From: Clitopilus passeckerianus
Taxonomy: Eukaryota; Basidiomycota; Agaricomycetes; Agaricales; Entolomataceae
Assembly (NCBI GenBank): GCA_944990035.1
Contig: CALYLX010000016.1
Span: 186,001 to 250,000 of the forward strand
Direction: 5' to 3'
Length of the DNA stretch: 64,000 nucleotides
Position numbers and translations under genes: made by a program. Shown here piece after piece: positions 45,686 through 59,109 of this stretch. A model generated the notes under the pieces. The model ran no database searches. It saw only the letters and a program-made list of their open reading frames with translations, and was not told the DNA's origin. How positions within the stretch are numbered: the first letter of the stretch is position 1; the number at the start of each line of letters is the position of its first letter.

Positions 45686-46533
45686 ATGTCTTCCATCGGT
45701 GATTTATATGCCCCAAACCGTGCTGTCTGCACCGTCGTATGTCTTCCTCGTTTGTGTCCACTGTCCCCCACTAACGAAAAAAAAAAATTCAGGTCAACTC
45801 GGTGGTCGCCTACACCGGTCTCACCGTCGACCGCCCCACCTACGAGCATTTCGTGGACAACAAGCTCGAGCCGTTCTTGAAGGACTTCCCTTTCGGCAAG
45901 ATCCCAGCGTTCAAGACCAAGACTGGTGTTTCCATCGTTGAAGGCGCTGCCATCGCTCGCTACAGTAAACCCCTCCTCCCATTGCCTGGTGCTGAACATT
46001 TTCATTAACGATTCCCCTCTCTAGTCGCGGCTCTCGCTCCTGAATCCGGTCTCCTCCCCGCCAAGCTCGAGGACCAAGCTCAAGTGGATCAGTGGGACCA
46101 TCTCATCGAAACCGAGATGTTCAACTACGCAGTACTCAACTTCTTCATATGCAACAACATCATGACTCCTTTCAGCCAAGAGGTAAGCTCACTTCCATTC
46201 GATCTCCACGCACGACGCCGTGACGCTGAAGACTTCATCCAGCTTAGTGACCAGTTCAAACAGCGCGAGGAGCGTGCTGTCGCAGCTATCAACAAGCACC
46301 TCGAAGGCCGCACCTACCTCGTTGGTGACGGGATCACCCTCGCAGACATCACTCTTGCCGCCTCCATCAAGTTCACTGTGGCTCACACATATGCTAAGGC
46401 TGAGCGCGAGAAGTATCCCAACGTTTTGAAGCACTTCGAACTCATGGCGAAGGTCCCTTCTTTGATGGAGCTTTTGGGAGGAGTTACTTATGCTGAGGGA
46501 CCGATGAAGTATAATACTGACTACAAGCCCTAA
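45686..46533 (+). CDS. Glutathione S-transferase 3, EF1B-gamma-like class
   Basis: Exons 45686-45736, 45793-45964, 46025-46182 and 46243-46533; 223 aa. It begins MSSIGDLYAPNRAVCTVVN. FPFGKIPAFKTKTGVSIVEG and AAIARYIAALAPESGLL form the glutathione site. The C-terminal domain carries REERAVAAINKHLEGRTYLV and ITLADITLA. Intron phases match GST 1 and GST 2. It is convergent with the aldo-keto reductase, whose stop lies 300 bp downstream on the other strand. Confidence 0.93.
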
Positions 46534-46832
46534 ACCTGGCTCATGTGGCAGGTTTGCTCGGTCGTAGGACTGTTTAAGCATCAAAATGATGCATGGACTC
46601 GTTGTTCTTAGTTGATCATCTTCTGTAGATTGTATAAATGTTCGTATTTGTTACCTAGTTTTCGATACGAAATAAAGTTGTTCCTTAGAAATAGTTCACC
46701 CTGTGAATTGGATCTCCCAACAGAAGGCGTAGGTTATTCGCATTTCATATACAGAAGTCTTCCTAACTTTTATGCTCTCGACATACATACAAATAAATTC
46801 ATTGTTATATGATACTATACCTCGACCTCTAC

Positions 46833-48694
46833 TCAGTTGAAATACTGCCTCCCATGCACATCCAACGCAGGCCTTCCATAAGTCGCCTGAAAACAATGGC
46901 AAAACCAATCAGCATCCACCCCTTCTATATCATTTCCCAGCCCAGTAAATCTACTCACCGGCGACGCAGGCTTATTATCCAAAATCTTCTCAATCCTCTC
47001 CAAAACCTCCGGTGTCAACTTCGGAATGACATCAACAGCCTTGAGATTCTCCAATACCTGCTCGGGGCGGGAGGCGCCGAGGATGACGGTGGAGGTGTTC
47101 GGGTTCTTGGCGACCCAGGCGAGGGCGAGTGCGGACATGGTGGTTCCGAGTTCTATGAAGTGAAGGAGGGTAAGGTGTCAGCGGAATTGACGAGAGAGGG
47201 GAAGGGGAGAACCTAACCTTCGGCAATCTTGGACAATTCCCTGACTTTGGCGATCTTAGCCTGGCCCTCTGCGTTCTGGAGACTGTCGATAGTTCCCTTG
47301 AAGAAGTCGGAATGGGCGGCGAAACGGGAGTCTTGAGGAATGCCGTCGTTGTACTGTATGAAGACCGATAAGGTTTTGGCTTTCTTTGAATGGGACGGTA
47401 CTTGCCTTGCCTGTGAGCAGACCACTTGCAAGAGACGAGAAGGTGGTGGTTCCCATGCCGTAGAGGCGGTAGAGGGGGCTGCAGGGGGCCGGTTGGATGG
47501 ATTCGGAAGAGTTGGCGCTTAAGACTCACTCGTATTCCTTCTCAGGTCGCTCACGGTGGAACATGCTGTTCAACGGTAAGATTCCGATACCAGCTCGATA
47601 TACCGGAGACCTACTTGTGCTGGCATTGCTCGGCTATGGGGCCAATGAGGTTCAGCTTGGTGGCAACGTCTATTGAGAACCGCTTTCAGGTAACCAGTCA
47701 GGGAAATTGCCAAAGCGAGACTCACGATGTGCTTCCTCAATCTCGCGGGCTGTCCACTCCGAAGTAGCCCAGTAGAAGGCCTAGCCAAATGAATCAGAGA
47801 ACCTGATTACGCCAGTTCATCGAAAATACGCACATATCCCTTCTCAATAACCCAATTGAACGCACGAACGACTTCCTCCATCGGAACTGCGAACCACATC
47901 AGTCAGCGGAGATCCCGATCCAAAACCAGCATTTCCTTACTAGTAACATCATAACGATGAGCGAAAATAACATCAACGTAATCCAATTGAAGTCGTTCAA
48001 GGGACTCCTTGGTGCCTTCAATTATGCTATTCGCGGAGGAGTAGGTTAATCTTGCTCGATCGCTATCATACCACTGCCACTTACTGCTTCCGCGAAAGTC
48101 CCTGATCGTTGGGTCCTTTACGTCCAGCACCCCAGAATAGCTTGGTGGTTATCACCAAATCAGTCCGGCGCAGACCGAGCTCCTTGATAACGCGTCCCCT
48201 GGATCGTCGGCCAATTCCAAAGTCACCAGGACAAAAAGCGAGGAGGGGAAGCACATGAAAGAGGGAGGAGAGGGAAGGAGAGAGAAATCAGAACAGTCTT
48301 AATACCATCATAGACGTATTTCAATTAATAACTCACATCTCGATCTCAGATTGTCCGTTTGCGTATGTCTCCGCAGTGTCAAACATGTTGATACCAGCGT
48401 CGAAGGCGGTTTTGATTATGTCCTTGTGGAAAGTTAGATTATCGTATCGATCGGCGGCAGATCATTTCAATTTTCTGCCTGCTTGAACGAGAGCTTACTT
48501 TTACTGGATCTCCCTTGACAGTTCCGCCGAGTGTGAGCCCTAAAAGGTATGTTAATCATGCGGGGAGATAGGGTATTGAGGAGGTGGCACTCACATCCTC
48601 CGAGAGAGAAGACAGGAACACGAAGACCGCTAGGTCCAAGCCTCCTGAAAGGCATGTTCTTGGGGTCGAATTCGAGCTTGGGTTGCGATGCCAT
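46833..48694 (-). CDS. Aldo-keto reductase, Kv-beta-like (AKR6-type)
   Basis: The minus gene starts [20 protein letters not shown] and ends [13 protein letters not shown]; about 350 aa over some eleven exons (first ones 48694-48595, 48539-48499, 48422-48337, 48198-48085, 48026-47941, 47886-47834). NADPH-dependent oxidoreductase of the TIM-barrel AKR fold. The catalytic tetrad is visible: Asp and Tyr in [15 protein letters not shown], Lys in VITTKLFWG, His in VIFAHRYD. The C-terminal cofactor site [18 protein letters not shown] is present. [20 protein letters not shown] and [13 protein letters not shown] are typical of Kv-beta-like reductases. One intron (47405-47354) has a GC donor, AAG|GCAAGT. 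Close to the GST genes, which would suit a role in carbonyl detoxification; this is inference. Confidence 0.92.
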
Positions 48695-49480
48695 TTTCCT
48701 AGTCGTGGGTTTGAGGATGTAGAGGTGAATGTGGGCGGATGATAAGAAGTGAAAGAACGAAGATTCTGTGGAATCTATGTTTTATAATCTTTGTTCATGT
48801 GGGATGATTGAGAATGACGATATTTCTGCCGGTAACCTGTGGATTGGTCATTCAGGAGACATGGAGTTGCCTGATCGGGGACTCGGACGTCTAAAATTAT
48901 GCCGTCAATGCTGCCGAAAGTTAGACAGAAAGAGTGGATTGATGGGAAGAGAGTTTTGCAGAAAGCCCTCGCTCTACATTGAGATTCTAAGTGCTAGATT
49001 TTTATCAGGTAATTCAAGGACCAGCTTTTGCAGTTTTGGGCCCAATCTATTTGCCTGGTATCTCGAGGGCCTGATGGCATGCCCAGTCGATCACCATCAC
49101 TGTCGAGAGTAACCTCGGAGAATTGGAGAAAAAGAGACTGAGCCCCTCTAACCGCATGGTCCAGAATCTTGGACGGAAAGTTTATGCGAAGCACCCGACA
49201 TTGCTCAACTTCGGACTCTCCTGCCCTACTCTCACCTCTCGTGAAGACTTCCGAAGGTTATTGTGGTGACAACGTGTTAGGCTCTCGGAGGTTTAATTTG
49301 AGTTCTGGTGTCGGTTCATTCGAGTCATTAGCAAATGAAAGTGGAAGGGAGCCACGGCCCGGCATTCCGAAGCTGAGATGAAGTATTTGCACTTGTGTGG
49401 CAAAGGCTTCTCGAAGCCTCGTTTCGGCTCTGCTCCGTTCTCCTGCCGTCATTCCAGTCAAGAGTGGCTCCTCGAACACC

Positions 49481-50253
49481 ATGCGCCTTCAACTACTGAC
49501 CGCTCTTCTCCTACCTTTCGTTTCATTTGCTTCGAAAGAGCAGCAAGTACCCATGTTCAGCGAGCAAAGCACGCCGTATAGCCCTCAAATAACATCCAAG
49601 CCCTCCTTGGCGGATCTTTTGACAATCGAGAATTCTGCTTCAATCTTCTACTCTTATGCAAGAGAACTAGAGCTTAGTGCGAGACTGTCTGATCCTAACG
49701 CGCAAACGACGATATTTGTGCCGAGTAATCGAGCTGTTATGGCTCTTGCTAGGAAACCGTGAGTGTTGGTTTACTTGCAGATCCGCGACGGAGTTTGCAA
49801 ACTGACATGGTTGGGGTTCTTTGTTACAGGCATGAAGGACCTACACCTCTTGAGGGAGATGATATCCACATATCCGAAGTGGAATTTGACAAGAGGTCGA
49901 AGAAGAATGTTGAGAGATGGATTTCTGCACACTTCGTTTCCGTATGTTGTCGTCATGATGCTTGCTTTGAGATGTTGCTCACTTGTTCTTGCAGGAAACG
50001 CTGACGAACCTAGAGGCCGGAGAATACCCCACACTTCTGGATGGAAAGAAGATCAGGCTTGCACCTATCAGCAAGGCCGATAGCTCGGCTCCTGCATGGA
50101 GCAGGCTGATCGTTGAGGATGGCATCCACATTACAGGAATGAAGGAGGTTAATTGCCTGCTCCACCACTCGTGCTATACGTACTGATGCCGCTTCTGCAC
50201 AGGGTTTGAACGGTGTACTATACTTCACCGATGGCACAATCCTATCTGCATGA
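49481..50253 (+). CDS. Secreted FAS1 (fasciclin) domain protein
   Basis: Exons 49481-49758, 49830-49941, 49995-50147 and 50203-50253; 197 aa. Residues 1-17 (MRLQLLTALLLPFVSFA) form a cleavable signal peptide. A single FAS1 domain follows: SLADLLTIENSASIFYSYAR, then TTIFVPSNRAVMALARKP (the H1 box), then VERWISAHFVS, and at the end VEDGIHITGMKEGLNGVLYF, the H2-like segment. FAS1 proteins mediate adhesion at membranes or cell walls. No transmembrane or GPI signal was seen at the C-terminus, so it may be soluble in the secretory pathway or vacuole. The chosen start gives the signal peptide; upstream ATGs are out of frame. Confidence 0.88.
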
Positions 50254-50259
50254 CGTCGA

Positions 50260-51125
50260 TCCTATCTACGGACTACCATTTTCTACCTCATGTACTCGTA
50301 TCTTGGCTTTTAATATCATATACCATGCTATCACCGAAGATCTCCCTTGCCAAATTTTCATGTTTTTCGTCGTCTCCCCCTCATCTTGTTCACCTTGACC
50401 GTTTCCCTCATGTTCTCCTGCACCTTTGTTCACGTTTTTCGAACATTCCTCGATCGTCTACACATTCCGTAGGACTACCGAACGAGGCCGCAATCATTCC
50501 CTAGGCCATCGTGCCACGCTTGCTCATGAAGTCGAAATTTACCTTTCTGCTTGTTCAGCAGCCGTTGTTGCGATTCCTCAGCATCCCCCTCGACTATTGG
50601 CACTACGGACCGAAATTTCTTACACCCTTGATGTGACTCTGATGTGATGAACATGCATCCCCACTTGCCGCCACTTCATAATTTATGCACAAAGTTTTTC
50701 GGTACGCACTTTGGCTCCGCTGTCAATGCGTCGCACATCGCGTTAAATTCGACGACCATACCAACTGTCGGATTTTCCAGCGTTATCGTCAAAACAGCTT
50801 AGCTCAATTCGGTTAGGGTGATGTGAAGATGTCTGTGGGTCGTCATTGGGGTGACCTGCATCGTGCCTGCCACGAGGCCGCTACTCCGACACCTAACAGT
50901 AGCCCATCTCTTATCATAAGCACCCCAGGTTCTCCTTGAACCTCCACCACCACCGTCTCGTACTGGTGGCTACACGCTTATACTTCTGGGGGAAGCAAGC
51001 GGCTGGAGGAGAAGTTCATTAAGTGCAACTTCCTTCTTAGCCTTCTTCCATCCGAGAACGGCAGTATTCGTGCAAGCATTCGACTTGACTCGCCTCGACT
51101 CGACAGCTCGAACCGTCTGATTTGA
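50260..51125. other. Intergenic with bidirectionally empty sequence
   Basis: Pyrimidine-rich tracts occur near 50330-50470 and 50880-51000, the latter likely part of the promoter or 5' UTR of the next gene. No gene was recognised. Confidence 0.35.
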
Positions 51126-51130
51126 CCGGC

Positions 51131-52509
51131 ATGGCTTCCGCGTCCCCTCCTTCGAGAAACTGGATTCACGCTAGGAATGCAAGTGGTTCGTATAGGACCA
51201 TGACCCCAGGAGCGTCGTCGCCCTTGTCAACGAGCTACCCAGCCACGAGCTACCCAGGCAGGACCGCAAGTCCGTACCAGGACCCCCGATGGCCCTCATA
51301 CTACGCTCGTCCTCCACCTCAGCGCTCATCCACGATGACGCCCGGTCCGTATGTAGCAGGGAAACCGAAACCCATTCCCATCCCGAGCCGACACTTTTCT
51401 GCTACGCCCGCGCCGGCACCTGTTCGACGAGTCTCTGTATCGTCTGTTCCTCGCCCTGCCTCAACTCGCCCGGTGGAGACGCCCAAGCCGCCTCCGTCGG
51501 ATTGGACGAATCCGTTTAGGGACCTCGTTTATTACAGGCAGCTGGTTGCTGGAAATAGGAGGTGCTGCATCTGTGCTCGCACCCTAGCAGTCGTAAGTTT
51601 CTTTCCCCGCATTATCTGCACCACCTTCGTTTCGTTAACCTGTTCCTTCCTGCCCAGAATCCGACCATTACCATGAACGCGGATCCGACCAGGCTGACCC
51701 ATGTCAGTTGCCCCGACTGCCGCATTATCCAATGCCGGGGCTGTTCATCTCAACGACCAGGCTGCACCCCGCACTGCTCATCAGAGACCAACTGCGACGC
51801 ACTGGACTGCTGTCCCGAAGTGCGCGCTATAGTCGTGTTCGAAGCGCTGAGCGAATTCGATAAGGGCTTCTGCGCGCGCTCTGCGTCTCTGTCGCAGACT
51901 GACACGTGGCCGATCCCCGCTGAAGAGCGGGAGAGCTTCCTCGACTTAGCGCTCTCCCATACGGACCGTAAGGTCTCCGAAGGATTCGGAAAGCTCATGC
52001 TCAGGACGTTGTGCATCGTCTACGACTGCCTCGTCCCGCGTCGCCAGGATATCCAGTCTTACAAACTCCACGACTCCATTCGATCGCTGCTAGCCAGCTC
52101 GTTCTTGTTTGAAGCCATACATTCGTTCCTTGCACATCGACTTTACGACAACTGGGTTGTCTACGGGAAAACGTACGGGTCCCTCATGGCGCTCATTAGG
52201 GAGCTTGGGAACCGCAGGAGTTTGAGGGATTTGGTAGCAAAGCCCCTACCCCGCATCGACGAGTCGTCAGGCGTACAGGTGTGCGTCTTGTATCATCAGG
52301 AGCCGGGCACCATCTGGGTCAGCTCGACGCTGCACTCGATCACCCTGCTAGATGCCGCTTTAGAGAAGCGTTCCTTGAAGGAAATCATCAAGTTGGAGAC
52401 AATGCTCAGTGAGAAGGGAGAGAAGAAGCTGGCGGAGACAGCTGCACGGATTCGGCAATTCTTTCATGAACTTACTGTCGTTAAGTTACTCGGACCAACC
52501 TCCTCTTAA
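51131..52509 (+). CDS. Cys-rich zinc-cluster protein (RING-like), fungal
   Basis: Exons 51131-51592 and 51658-52509; 437 aa. The first 130 residues are a Pro/Ser/Arg-rich disordered tail. Residues about 146-220 carry CCICAR.., then CPDCRIIQCRGCSSQRPGCT and CSSETNCDALDCC. This dense Cys/His array is compatible with two or more zinc sites of a RING or IBR type. It is followed by VRAIVVFEALSEFDKGF and an all-helical region to the end. I recall similar Cys-rich plus VRAI.FEAL proteins in Agaricomycetes, sometimes beside a UBC-like domain, so a ubiquitin-pathway role is possible but unproven. Confidence 0.8.
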
Positions 52510-53353
52510 TTTCTTTCTAATAAAGATATACTCACCTCGCATTGCATTGCTCTCGGCTGCAATTCCTGTACTTGATACTATATCATGCACACCCACTCGC
52601 TCGACACCATATTTGCATTAGGGTTTCGGCACTCCATTCATGCAGGCTGGAGTTGTATTACTACCAACCCCCCACTCTCGTTCATTCCTTTACGACTTAC
52701 CTACGATTACATATGTACTTGTGTGTACGATATGATATTGGCTTCTCTGTCTGTTGACCAGTAATGTGATTTTTTAACGAAGGAAACGAAGAATCAGGCT
52801 ACTTTGGAGACGAAGGACCGGTTTTCCACATAAAGGTCTGCAGGGGCTGGGGCCACAACTTCTTCCGACACGGTAGGGTCATTAATATAGACCGGGGAGA
52901 TGGAAAACGTACCCTCGTTTTGAGAGGCGCCGAATCATTGTCGCTCAGCAGACGCGACGTATTACGTCGATCCCTGGCGCAAGCACATGTTAGTACACGA
53001 GGCGGGATTCCATCTCATGTCCTTTTCATTCGGCATCGCCTTTGTTCTTGAAGATAAGCTTCCCGAGATCCTGAGACGAGGGGAAGCACCCAAGAGGCTT
53101 GTTCCATGTAGGTCAAACATGAAACTGCGTCAGTTTATGACCTGGTTCGATTCTCTAACGGAAAAGCCATATCGTTCTGCCGACCTGCTTCTTGGACTAT
53201 TCAGCACAGCCGTTTCGACAAGGTATTTTTGAATGGGCACACGAAATGGAAATAGGTGAGAGAAGTTGGATATTAAAGAAGTGTATTGCACGTTTTCTTC
53301 TAGTATTGCTACGTAGTAGAGCATGTAAATGAAGCCTGCATGACGATGCGAAT
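52510..53353. other. Intergenic, 3' ends of two convergent genes
   Basis: This lies between the stop of the zinc-cluster gene and the stop of the complex I gene. Short frames have no motif. Confidence 0.35.
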
Positions 53354-55442
<2,089 letters not shown>

Positions 55443-55570
55443 GCTCGACGTTCTAAACAGCGACGAGAGAAACCGGAATTTGGCGAGTTGAGTGACGTGA
55501 CAAAAACATCACACTTAGCGTGACACCTCGTTACGTCGGCAGCCAGTGAAAGCGTCCGAATTTCAATGCC
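55443..55570. promoter_or_regulatory. Bidirectional promoter between complex I and receptor genes
   Basis: Only 128 bp separate the divergent start codons at 55442 and 55571, so the two genes must share this region. No TATA box is evident. An upstream ATG at 55565 opens a very short frame that overlaps the receptor start. Confidence 0.6.
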
Positions 55571-56963
55571 ATGCTCTGGTTAACCGTCGCGTTCTTCCTC
55601 TTTGTAGGCTGCTTTGCTGCCGACGAACCCTGTACGGCCCATTCTGACGGAAAGTACTATGATATCAGCTCGCTGAAGGCAAGGTATGCTGGTTGGTCAC
55701 ACATTGCTCCCGCAGTTGCTAACTGGAATGACTTCATAGCAAGGACTATGAGTTCAAAAGTCCAGAGGGCCGCACCTTCAGCATCAATGCATGCAGATCC
55801 CCGGTGAAGGAGACATTTGGGCTCAAAGATATGGCAGGCGTTGAGATTGGTGGGGTGGTCAGACGAGACCATGGAGACTTTGCAATCGGGTATGGAACGG
55901 CCTCTTTCCGTCTGACTATCTGCAAATGACTGACCCCTGGCTTCTGCTGTTTCCAGAAAACTGAACACAACTCTTGGTGTTCAAGATTCTCGACCACGTC
56001 TAACATTATCTGACGGCTCCAAATGCAAAACGAAATCTGGGGAAACGGACATTCGTGCCTCAACAGTCATCGAATTCGTCTGTGATACTTCAGTGTATGG
56101 CGCCGGCTCCCCTCGTCTCGTAGGTCAGCTACCTCCCGGGCCCGATGAGGAAGCTTGTGCTTTCTTCATCGAATGGCGAACACATGTCAGTTGCTGCGGA
56201 ATGTCTTCTCTCAACTTGACCTGACGTTCGTTGATTCAGGTCGCTTGTCCAACGAATGAACCTGGAGGTGCATGGGGTTTCTTTGCTTTCCTGATAGTAA
56301 CGTACGTGCTTGCAATTTCCTTTTGTCCAGACAACCTCTAACTGGTGACGCAGAATACTCTCATTCGCCCTGCTTTACCTTGTTACCGGCACTCTTTACA
56401 ACCGCTTCATTCTACAACTCCGGGGAATCGACCAAATACCACAATTCTCCCTGGAGAGCATGAAGTACCATGCACAAGAGGCCTTCGACTGGTTGAAAGA
56501 CATGGTCTTCGTTCTGCGCAGCAACTATGGGCCATCCGCAGGCTCAGGCTATACTCCTGCCAACACCAACGGCTTCCAAACCCCCTTCTCCGGAGGCACG
56601 GCGAGCTCTGCGGGTATCAACCCCGTCAGCCACCAGACACAGGTTGCCAATCTTACCAATCACCCGAGCGAGACAAGTGGTCAGTTTGTCCGACCTCACA
56701 TCCCTCGGAGCACCTCTCAGCGAGGGAGCGCAATCAACCCCGTATCACATCAAGCGCAAATATCTCCACCCGCTGCCGAGCCAGCACCCCAAGCGTTAGT
56801 CGACCTTCCATCCAAGAAGCGACCCAAGCCACTCGATATCGAGAGCCAAGAGCACGAGCGAGAATTCATGCTTGGCGATGATGAAGGAGAGGAACTTGTA
56901 GAGCAAGGCTCGAGCCAGCCACCTCCACAGGTGACGAAGCCACAGTCTCAAGGTGCAGCCTAA
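55571..56963 (+). CDS. Mannose-6-phosphate-receptor-like (MRH) sorting receptor
   Basis: Exons 55571-55683, 55740-55889, 55957-56185, 56240-56301 and 56354-56963; 387 aa. Signal peptide MLWLTVAFFLFVGCFAA. The lumenal part has paired cysteines (INACRS, SKCKT, EFVCDT, EACAFFIEW), as in the MRH lectin fold. One transmembrane segment is formed by FFAFLIVTILSFALLYLVTG, followed by TLYNRFILQLRGIDQIPQFS, which resembles the juxtamembrane tail of the cation-dependent M6P receptor and fungal Mrl1/Atg27-like proteins. The cytosolic tail is Pro/Ser-rich and ends with an acidic stretch (EFMLGDDEGEELVEQ) that may serve in sorting. Role: cargo sorting between Golgi and endosome/vacuole, by family. It is divergent from complex I across a 128-bp promoter region. 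Confidence 0.85.
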
Positions 56964-59109
56964 AGCCACCTTCTGGAAATTCGCAATCTAGAGAAAGACG
57001 ATCTTGGAGCCGTGGCTGTTTGTCTTAGGACTTTTTCGCTATTTGTTCGCTATGTGGAATTTCTGGCTCGAGAACGACTTCGTAATTTATTCGTAATATG
57101 CCAATAGACAATCCTATATTTGAAACACCTTGTCCACCGCACCAGAGTTACTCGCTGCTTGCCCTCTTGCAAGTTCGTGGTAGAGTACAGTCAGCAGAAC
57201 CCGAGAACGCCACTTCTTTCCTTTTGTGGTCTGATTTGGACCATCTAACTATGAGTCTGAAGATCGGCACCGAGAACGAGCAGAGCTACGAGTATCTCGG
57301 AAACGAGCTCAGATGGACATCCTTTCCCAAGAGCCTCAGGGCTCAACATCAAAGTACCGCGAACCCCGATCGCCCGAGGACTTTGCGCGCATGGTCATCT
57401 CAGCTCGAATGTATTCCTGGAACTCTCCTTTGGTGCGCAGCCGCATTGAGGTCAGGCACCTGGAGAATTCCGAGAAAAGACCAGTTCGTCGTCGAAGACC
57501 TGAAATTGTCAGGATGGTGGAGCGATCCGTCTCTCGCTCGAATGGTAACATGACCCCATGCAAATCTCAGATGTAAATCCTGACCATCAAATGCGGTGAA
57601 GTTCGGACCAGAGCAACCGGTAAGGATAGAGAAAATATGGGGTGTCCAAAGCGCCGATCGGGTAGATATGGGATGGAAGGTGAAGGATGATCGGGTTGGT
57701 TGTAGGTGCTGTGATGTCACCATGGGTAGACCATAGCTCGAAACGAAAACTTCACCTAGAACCTCGGTCTCCGGCGAATGTTTAGTGAGCGAGCCCTTAT
57801 GGCAGCTTGACCGCAAATAACCTATCATCCGTGAATCGACGAAATTAGGGGGTGGCAAGATGTCAAAACCCTGAGAATGGACACACCACTGGCGGCACAA
57901 TATACCTGTCAAAGGGTTTTATTTTCTGTGGTCGCTCTTTCGCATCGGCTGTGGGTGAATATTAGACGTCATAATCGATCCTACGGGTCGGGAATGATTG
58001 ACCGTTCACGAAGTGAATTAGTTGTGAAGGAGCGTGGCGCAACTTTGGACAATCAATTGTGGCCACCCTGAAGTCAAGGATCCCAGCAAAAGGGGAAAGC
58101 ATGGGGTGATCTATAAACAGTACCCCGCCACGAGCTACGCGACCAGATTAGGTGAGGTAAGGGAGAGTAGCTGCTTACTGCTTTTCCGAGGAGATTGTAG
58201 ACAATTCAAAGAGTTGCTCGTTGTGACCGCGGGCGTTTCATCACCTTCATTAAGACGAAGCGAATGAATACGCGAGTAACCTTGCAATGGTCGTCCTCGG
58301 AAAGTAGCGTCATTCGTGGTAGTATGAACCAGTTTCGCCTGTTCAAGCCGGCCAAACCAGGTTTTTTGTTGACGACTAACGGTCCGAACCAGTTCCAAGT
58401 AAAATGGAAACTTGAGCAGGATTTCATCACGGGGAAATCCATTCTCCTCTGCCCAGCTGAGCGTCGAGACATAGCCTTAAATATTTTACCACCAGCGGCT
58501 CAGTTAATCACTACCTCAAGCTGGCTAAAGAGTTAGGTGGAGTGCATACATATTGTGTGCGCACATTTGCATCCGTTCATCATCAGATTCCGTCAGCTGG
58601 TATCACAGACACACGTCAGCGAGGGCATATATCTCGAAGGAGTGTCCCTGAGCCATTGACCAGTTTCTCGGCGAGAACAATCTGTCAGCGCCGGGAGTAC
58701 CACATGCGGGCTTTGCGCAGGTGAATCCTACCGACTGATATTTCGATGAGTTCGGAGGGATTCGCCATGACATGTTCGACGCATGCAATATGATTCCCAT
58801 GGGTCAAACCCCCAGGTGACATTGCTAGAGACGCCCGATAAGCCGATCGCCCCGAGAACCCGGATAGCAGCAGATCACCCGGGTAAGTTCACCTTCAGTT
58901 CGAGCTCTGTAGCGGCTTGCATCCAAAAGTATTGACTGGCAACTGTACGAAGTGCCGCTGCAAGGCGCTTGATCCCTTGATTGCTTACGTCTATCAAATT
59001 ACTCAGCCACGTGGAGTGTTGCCAGACGTCCAGCAGCCAATCTTTGATTTTTACGTCGTTGAAGAGCGCTACCTAGGCTGATTTCTTTGGTAGAAAATAA
59101 GGCTGTCAA
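56964..59109. other. Intergenic, no supported gene
   Basis: Frames at 57098-57553, 57313-57576 and 58264-58536 are open but show no motif, no compositional support and no convincing splice partners. Nothing else was recognised in over 2 kb. Confidence 0.35.

Noticed and set aside
57098..57576. Overlapping frames of 151 and 87 aa as genes
   Set aside because: No motif, no splice partners and no compositional support; frames overlap in two phases.
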